This document shows positions 58,131 to 64,000 of a stretch of 64,000 nucleotides of DNA, piece by piece. Each line of letters opens with the position of its first letter. The first letter of the stretch is position 1. The stretch lies in contig JAQJZZ010000010.1 in the NCBI GenBank assembly GCA_030077755.1, positions 186,001 to 250,000 of the forward strand, given 5' to 3'. A program made the translations under genes and the position numbers. Below the pieces are notes generated by a model. The model had not been told where the DNA came from, searched no databases, and saw nothing but the letters and a program-made list of their open reading frames with translations. Source of the stretch: Filosporella fistucella (Eukaryota; Ascomycota; Leotiomycetes; Helotiales).

Positions 58131-58162
58131 GGGTTTGAGGAGGTGCTGGGTCGGGTGCGCAT
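57238..58162 (-). CDS. Conserved-looking fungal protein of unknown function, poly-Pro tract
   Basis: Three exons: 58162-57859, 57686-57608, 57559-57238; 234 residues. Splicing fuses DALCRGLLLLG to ARWFDSRDRFDFISGLEDDS to RWIRVGWPEGDGEG, and the last exon continues GGCLWVLEFETTMCG and VCLASTMEERCEILES. This order of blocks recalls an unnamed Pezizomycotina family with WGWPSRGGLIVL and (D)FKFLGL elements (memory-based). Residues 12-22 are prolines encoded by the 32-base homopolymer, so the length and even frame of the N-terminus depend on correct sequencing of that run. No catalytic motif is recognised. Confidence 0.62.
58098..58129. repeat. Poly-G homopolymer, 32 bases
   Basis: Uninterrupted G run on the plus strand. 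On the minus strand it encodes polyproline in the first exon of the three-exon gene. A frame shift by one base gives a second proline frame, listed by ORF finding as 58244-57951. Confidence 0.9.
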
Positions 58163-59720
58163 GTTTGAGGTTGTGATGGGGGATGGTGACGGTGATGTTG
58201 TTGAAATCGAAAAATATAGAAATTAGATGTAGGTAAAGTATCAATAGATAAGATATTTCCTTATCACAAGCTCGTTACTATACAGTACTATACTGTGCCT
58301 CTCAGAGGTGGTGCACGTCAAGCTAATAGGAGAATGTTTTGTCAAAGGAATGATGTATCAAGCTAGCACAAGGCATTTGAAGAAAGTGGTTGATAGTAAA
58401 TCGGTGGTCATGTTAGCGATTCACTAAACAACAAATGATGAGAGCTGATAACACTCATAACCTATACTTGAGATTGTCATGAAGTGCATCAATCGTTGAT
58501 TACGTAATGTAACCAAGATCAAATTATGGTGTGGAAGAGTTATGATCAAGAATCTCAGTATGGCTTCTATATTCGGTATCATTAATGAGGAGACGCCAAT
58601 ATTTGACTTGTTAAATAAGGCAGATACGGGGTATAAGATTCAGAGATATCATAGACAATTGCAGGCCGCCCTGACGAATTCTGATCCCGGCGAAAGACTA
58701 ATAACACAGCGTCGATTTAAGATCTGCTATCTATGTTTTCGGCGACAACAAGAAGAATAGCACCGCGGAGGAGAGTGACAAGATTGCCATAATAGCACCT
58801 ATCATATCATATTCTAATCTAAGCAAGAAGACAACAACAATGTCATTCAGTCAACCGTTGAAATACTAGAACATCGAGGATTTACCTATTCCGAATAACA
58901 AAGATGTCAAGCTTCAAGTCATTAAGCCATTCACCTTAGACTATTGCATTTCTTCATATGACCAAGATCATTGTCTTGGTTATGTTCACTCCCTCGGTGG
59001 CGCTAGCTAGCACGAGTAATTAAGCGTGTAATATGGTCGAGAATATAATAGTAAATAGTCTCAATTATATATCATTGTAAAGAAGATATTATAAAAGGGT
59101 TCTGAAATTAGTATTTATTATATTATTTATATATAGCACGTGCTTAGCTATTTTTTAAGATTTATTATATTATTTTACGCCTTAATCCTTCATGTATCTC
59201 ACCGAGGACCTGCTACCATGCCAGGTAAAGATCCCACTTTTTTGCGGATCTCTCAATGTCTGATCATACGCGAGAAAATACGTTAACATGCTTTAACTGC
59301 TCCCATAGGCTATATTTCCTAGGAATTAGTAGAAATGTAATTTAAACTTTGCCAAATACGTGCCTTTTTTGCTGCTTAATATGTCGTCTTCTCCTGCGTT
59401 CGAGAGCGCCCTTTCATATTGGTAAGAAGAGCCAATTTAAGAGCCGGTGACAACGCATTTGCGGCGTTCTGATCGAACTCATCGTCCTCGATAGGATTCT
59501 GTTATTGAAGCACCAGATTTAGAAGAGATTAGCCCTTATAACGATGTGCTATATACACTACTGCGTCTGATTAAAAGACATCGATAAGCCCGATTCACAA
59601 TTTAATCCCTCCACCACTGGGCAAACGAGATATTCCTATCTCATGCTCATAAATGTAGTGTTTTATACTGTAGCGATTTATACTATAGTGATTTATACTT
59701 TAATGTTTTATACTGCCTAC
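58163..59720. other. A/T-rich intergenic block
   Basis: About 59020-59170 is strongly A/T-dominated. Only short broken frames, for example 58542-58760. No gene supported. TTTTATACTGTAGCGATTTA-like short repeats occur near 59650-59710. Confidence 0.4.
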
Positions 59721-59739
59721 CCATCTGGTTCTCTATGTC

Positions 59740-60210
59740 CTCAAACAGACGATCTCACCCAGCGGCACTGCCTTGGACCTCACAACAGTTTCTCCTATCA
59801 TTTGTTCCCTGGCTGAAGAATCAATTCAAGCTGCAAGGCAGACTAGCGATCTTGTGACACAGTCTTGGATCAAAGGCACGCTTTGCACACTAGGGTGTTT
59901 TGACTCGCACTTCGTCTTTTCATCCGCGATGGTACTCGCTGTCTCTTCTCTCATCGGCCCAGAATTTTCAGACAGATAGCTTTTTGAGACAACAAGCCAA
60001 ATACTGCACAACTTCGCTGACCATGGGAGTCTCACCGCTGCGGAGTTCCTCTCGCACATCGAGCTCATTTGTAAATCTATAGAGCTTCACCATCAAAACA
60101 TACCAGAAAAGCAGACGTCCACTAGACTTGATTATAAGGGAAACATGTCACCAAATACAGCTGGCAATACGGCGAAAGATTTATTTTGGATTGTATGCTA
60201 ACTGAAGAAT
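59740..60210 (+). pseudogene. Fragment of fungal-specific transcription factor (C-terminal regulatory domain)
   Basis: Frame with the typical end of a fungal_trans regulator: SIQAARQTSDLVTQSWIKG, GCFDSHFVFSSAMVLAVSSL, then a single TAG at 59977-59979. The same frame continues LFETTSQILHNFADHGSLTA and EFLSHIELICKSIELHHQNI. A stop at about 60202 and a shift to another frame (MLTEEFLFDSEIYAGNFEFL) end it. No zinc cluster or N-terminal half is found upstream. A broken, partial copy. Confidence 0.65.
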
Positions 60211-61255
60211 TCCTCTTCGACAGTGAAATTTATGCTGGAAACTTTGAGTTTCTCGACCAGCTAGTTGGATTCGAGCACGAACAATTATGTAACACAGAGT
60301 CAAGTACAGGGTCATGATAAGTATTCAAATCATATTTTGTTAGTGGAAGAGTTTGGTACTGCGAACCTTCTGGGGTGTATTCGTGCATCTTCATCTGGAA
60401 AATGTGTTAAGCATCACTTGTGCCGAAGAATAGGTGAGAGCCATTTTCAACCTTATTTTCTTCAGCCCACGCTAAAAAAAAAATTCACACCAAGCTTAAG
60501 CTATTGTTCTGAACCTTTTAGACCATGGAGTTCTACGTAGCCGCAGTTTGGCAGCTAATTTGATAGAAGAACCTGTTTGGCTTTTAGAAATTAGCTTATT
60601 CTCAAATATGTTAAGTTGAAAGTTATTTCTATTTGATAAAGGGAGAATTTGAAAGGTAAGGCTAAGATTTTAAATATGGTAAATGAGAACGCGTAGGAAA
60701 AAGCCGAGCTGAAGGGGCATTTGGCTAGTAGTGACTAGTATAGGCTTCAAAGAATAAAGATGTACAGAACTAATCACATTTAGCCTAAATGATAATCAAG
60801 TTTAGCGTCTATCAACTTTAAGAAAGTATAAAAAGCAGATACTAGGATCGAGGTTTACTATGTGTCAAGGTAAAGCAAGAGACTACTTGCTCCTTCTAGT
60901 GGTGAATAAGTCTTTGCCGAATCGGAACTTTCCTAGCCGGAATTACTGGGTGAGTAAATGCAGGTGGTGTGTTGTTTGAACTGCTTAAGTTGGCTTGAAA
61001 TTATCCCAATTAGATTTAGGAATTGGTGCAAGGAGGTAGTGAAGAACTCAACCTGAACCCGGCAAACCGCGCCAAATTCAAAAAACGTCCGTAGAAATCA
61101 TGTTCAAGAAAAGTATTTCTAGCACTTGCAGGAGCAGAACACCAATAGTCAGATCAGTCATATATCATTCAGCATGTAAGTCCATAAATAATCTAGTTAT
61201 TTCAGCTCCCCTACACCGCAAGTCTCAATCTTATGAACCTTAAGGTATGCATATT
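60211..61255. other. A/T-rich intergenic block
   Basis: No supported gene; short frames and many stops. Confidence 0.4.
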
Positions 61256-61948
61256 TTAGCATCTGGCAAAGCCTCTTCCCACCACATCCTGAACCAAGGC
61301 CACCGAAGAGATTATCAATCCAGGCTTCTCGCCACAAAACTCTATTGTCAAGGACACGCCCAAACCCTTCGGATTCTCATTGAAAAGATTCTCGCCGTTT
61401 CCATAAATCACACTCACGATATGGATTCGAAAGTCGTGAGCTGCAGGCAGTGGCTGTTGCTGGTGCTCATATTCGTTTTGCACGCCCTGTCCCCACGACC
61501 CCAGTATTTCCCTTCCTGCATAGAGGTCTACGCGAATAATCTTGGAGAGCTCATGCAGCGGCAATGGCTCCTCCTCACTTCCTACAAGTCCACTCTGCTC
61601 TGGATCTTGGCTAAGATGTTGCTCACCGCCGCCATGCGGGGAAATGCAGACTTCCAGGGCGTTCGAAACGATGGCAAGGCCAGTCAGTTGACCACTGGGA
61701 GTCTTCTCCTCTGGAGCTCGCAGTGTTGGGAGTGCAAAGTGTATCTTGCCCAGCAGGGCGGGTGGCTTTGCCGACTCGGCCTGAGCCTGAGCCTGAGCCT
61801 GGAGTGAGACAGCTGGAACTGGTGGAGTGATGAGGGCCCCGTGGCTGTGGTGGCTGATGGTAACGGGAAGATCCGCATCAGAAAAAGCACTGTTGCCGTG
61901 CGTCGAGGACACAAGTGTCTCGCTGGGGCCTGGTTGGGATGCTGCCAT
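61256..61948 (-). CDS. Hypothetical protein, 230 residues
   Basis: Frame from the first true ATG (MAASQPGPSETLVSSTHGNS) to a stop at 61256; it extends upstream to 62044 only by a TTG codon. Contains a QAQAQAQAE low-complexity run, then a more ordered segment (LLGKIHFALPTL; GLAIVSNALEVCISPHGG; IIRVDLYAGREILGSWGQG; DFRIHIVSVIYGNGENLFNE; SSVALVQDVVGRGFARC). No domain is recognised and no introns are evident. Divergent from the metalloprotease gene. Confidence 0.5.
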   Translation of the reverse strand: MAASQPGPSETLVSSTHGNSAFSDADLPVTISHHSHGALITPPVPAVSLQAQAQAQAESAKPPALLGKIHFALPTLRAPEEKTPSGQLTGLAIVSNALEVCISPHGGGEQHLSQDPEQSGLVGSEEEPLPLHELSKIIRVDLYAGREILGSWGQGVQNEYEHQQQPLPAAHDFRIHIVSVIYGNGENLFNENPKGLGVSLTIEFCGEKPGLIISSVALVQDVVGRGFARC

Positions 61949-62752
61949 ATTCCTTCTTGACAGTTTCGTCGTTGATAATATCAGTGCTTCGTATGGATTG
62001 AGTGGGTTGTTGTTGACTATTTGGCTTGCTTGCAATTGATTCAAACGGTCGTCCTGATGCTGCTTGCTTTAAGTAGCCGAGAGAGGGTTGTCATCCTGCA
62101 TAGGAGCTATATTACGCGAATCAATGTCAACTGTCGATCTTTGATTCAGCTTCAGTAAAAAGGCATGTGGTTCAACCTGTTAGCAGCCATTTACTGCTGT
62201 GCGACTGTAATGCTGCCAGAGGGAACTTGACAAGTGTTTTGAGACGTGCAAGGCTGCCTCACGCCAAGGTTGAATGGCAAATGCTCACACTGCCGCCAGG
62301 CAAGTTCCTCGACCTTCATGCTTCTCCATACCTAATATGATCTCAAAATGTCAGATCTTGCTTTGATTGCATGGACCTGTATTGCTCCAACACGGGATAC
62401 ATGGCCAGAGAGAGGTTCCTAGCCTATGATCTCACCCATCACGCTGCGGTGAGAAATATGGCGCCCGCGATTTCTATCGACGCGTGAGATATTGGTCTCT
62501 CTGCTTGATCTGCTTGACAGTTCTTTCTTACACTGAGTATGTGGAAGATGACTGCTGAAATCGGACATACACCTCCGCTGTTTCGAACTGAGATGCAGCA
62601 TGCCTTCTAGGCCGTCTCTTTCTTTGAAAGCTCCCCTCTCTATATAAAGTTGCATCGGCCACAGTTGATATCGAATGCTCAGTATCAATCCAGCCTTTTC
62701 TACCATCAATACATCCCTCTACTACAGTTTAAATTACTATCATTCTTCAATC
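61949..62752. promoter_or_regulatory. Divergent promoter region with TATA element of metalloprotease
   Basis: 800 bases without a supported gene. TATATAAA at 62641-62648 lies 105 bases upstream of the metalloprotease start codon. Confidence 0.5.
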
Positions 62753-64000
62753 ATGTCTTTGCCCGAGATCTGCACTCAGATGCCATGCCCTCCCGGCATG
62801 GAAGCAGAGGCAGACTCCCTTGCTATCCAAGAGAACCCCCTCAACGGCCACCAAATCACGTCTGGGGATCAAATTCAAGGTGGCGGAGACCCAGCTTCGC
62901 TTGCTCTCCCCGTTGGTTCTATGTGGCTCAATGGCCGCACCCTCCGAGTCAAGATTCTCAATGGATCTGATAAAATAAAGAGCAAGGTGCGCCAGTATGG
63001 TAGTCTCTGGACTCAGTTCGCGAACCTGAAGTAAGTTCAATTCTGGTTTTCAATTCTCTGGTTCTTAATCTCAATCTTGGCGAAGCATCACACTAACTCT
63101 CCTTTCTTATAGGATGACATTTGTCGACTCTGGTGACGCAGAGATTCGAGTTAACATCGACGCTAGCGGAGGCTCATGGTCATATGTAGGCACTGTCAAT
63201 CTGACAATTCCCCAAGCCAAACCAACGATGAACTTTGGTTGGTTGACCGACGCGACACCTGAGAACGAGGTATGTTGAAGATTTCCCTGTTTTCCAGATC
63301 TTGGGAGCCGAGATCCTCGCGCAATTCCTGGCGAAACGCATTCGAAAGAAAATGGCCTTGCGAGTTCATGAATCAGTTGATCGGCTTCTGGTTAGCTGTT
63401 GAAATATGTACTGATTCATCAATAGTACTCTCGTGTCATTATCCACGAGTTTGGGCATGCTCTTGGCTGCATCCATGAGCATCAGTCTCCTGCCGCCAAT
63501 ATCCCTTGGGACAAGCCGGCCGTGTATGCTTACGTACGTGAAAACTTGCCCTCTTCCTCCTTGATCTGGGGATTCGAGATCCTCGCAAAAATCCACGCAA
63601 GATATGCTCGAAAGAAACATGTCTCAAAGCCTCGGATCAGCTCCTCTGCTCTTGGGTCGCTGCGAACAATATGTACTAACTCATCAGCAGTATCTGAAAA
63701 CACAGGGCTGGAGTCCATCACAAGTTGACACCAATATCTTTCAGCTATACAACGCATCAACGACTCAATTTTCAACCTTCGACACTGGCTCCATAATGCT
63801 CTATGCTATTCCTGCATCCTTGACCACGAATGGCTTCTCTACTGGCTGGAACAGGGTGCGTCTTCACCTTTCAATGACCTGCTCTATTTCATTGATGTTT
63901 GACTTACTATCTTGGGGGCATTATACTCTAAAGAAAAATATATGCTCTTATCCTGCTGTTAAAAGCATCAGCGCAGTAAGCTAATTCATCTTCATGATAG
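62753..64000 (+). CDS. Astacin-like (M12A-type) zinc metalloprotease, 3' end outside window
   Basis: Predicted zinc endopeptidase. Exons seen: 62753-63030, 63113-63269, 63426-63533, 63691-63855; a fourth intron from 63856 runs to or past the right edge (the final AG is at 63999-64000). The zinc site is [16 protein letters not shown], the HExxHxxGxxHE signature, split from its substrate-binding domain by intron 2. The N-domain reads [49 protein letters not shown] and [16 protein letters not shown]. The Met-turn is [20 protein letters not shown]. No signal peptide is seen ([19 protein letters not shown]), so the route out of the cell, if secreted, is unclear. Introns 2 and 3 are unusually long for this genome and resemble each other. 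Confidence 0.85.
63270..63425 (+). repeat. Intron 2 of the metalloprotease gene, related to intron 3
   Basis: 156 nt, GTATGT...AATAG. Shares with intron 3 the blocks CGAGATCCTCGC (63309-63320) and TCGAAAGAAA (63342-63351). Its branch/acceptor end is ATATGTACTGATTCATCAAT plus AG (63404-63425). Confidence 0.75.
63534..63690 (+). repeat. Intron 3 of the metalloprotease gene, related to intron 2
   Basis: 157 nt, GTACGT...CAGCAG. Shared blocks CGAGATCCTCGC (63575-63586) and TCGAAAGAAA (63608-63617) are 33 bases apart, exactly as in intron 2. The end block ATATGTACTAACTCATCAGC plus AG (63669-63690) matches intron 2 at 18 of 22 positions. Confidence 0.75.

Noticed and set aside
61247..61807. 186-codon plus-strand frame
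   Set aside because: Overlaps the minus-strand hypothetical gene, begins with a non-ATG codon and contains a low-complexity LSLSLSLE end that mirrors the QAQAQA run.

Overview
The window looks like nuclear DNA of a filamentous ascomycete (Pezizomycotina). Genes carry short GT-AG introns of about 45-80 nt with CTAAC/CTGAC-type branch sites, and the proteins belong to typical fungal families: Zn2Cys6 and C2H2 regulators, HET-domain proteins, an APSES cell-cycle factor, a fungal DUF1349 protein and a P450. Leotiomycete origin is a guess from overall flavour; I cannot fix the taxon. Gene-rich DNA alternates with A/T-dominated blocks (about 24.3-26.2, 29.0-30.4, 42.7-43.4, 46.5-49.6 and 58.4-61.2 kb). 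These hold relics whose stop codons look like C-to-T / G-to-A damage of the repeat-induced point mutation (RIP) kind.

Layout. 0-12.7 kb: 3' part of an FAD monooxygenase, a C2H2 regulator, a Zn2Cys6 regulator, a short-chain dehydrogenase, small doubtful ORFs and a membrane-anchored M24 peptidase. 14.2-23.1 kb: the APSES/ankyrin factor Mbp1 with three ACGCGT boxes in its own promoter, two proteins of unknown function and a two-exon MFS transporter. 23.1-30.5 kb: A/T-rich DNA around one intact multi-pass membrane HET protein. 30.5-42.5 kb: an island with a secreted amidohydrolase, a DUF1349 protein, a short-chain dehydrogenase, a carotenoid-oxygenase-family enzyme with all four iron histidines and, divergently, a P450. 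42.5-50 kb: a tandem-repeat protein with an apparent gained stop, then a decayed NACHT-type NLR. 50-58.2 kb: a small secreted protein, a Nudix hydrolase, a second HET protein, a small unknown gene, a gypsy-type retrotransposon remnant and a three-exon gene with a long proline/poly-G tract. 58.2-64 kb: a decayed regulator fragment, one unknown gene and an astacin-like zinc metalloprotease running off the right edge.

How they work together. The dehydrogenase, carotenoid oxygenase and P450 could form a small cleavage-and-tailoring set (inference). The two HET genes and the dead NLR suggest a region exposed to allorecognition-type gene turnover (inference). The most unusual observation is in the metalloprotease gene: two successive introns of 156 and 157 nt share several collinear sequence blocks although the exons around them do not look related. 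They are candidates for introner-like elements or for intron duplication. All exon structures were derived by hand from splice signals, reading phase and family motifs; no database search was run.
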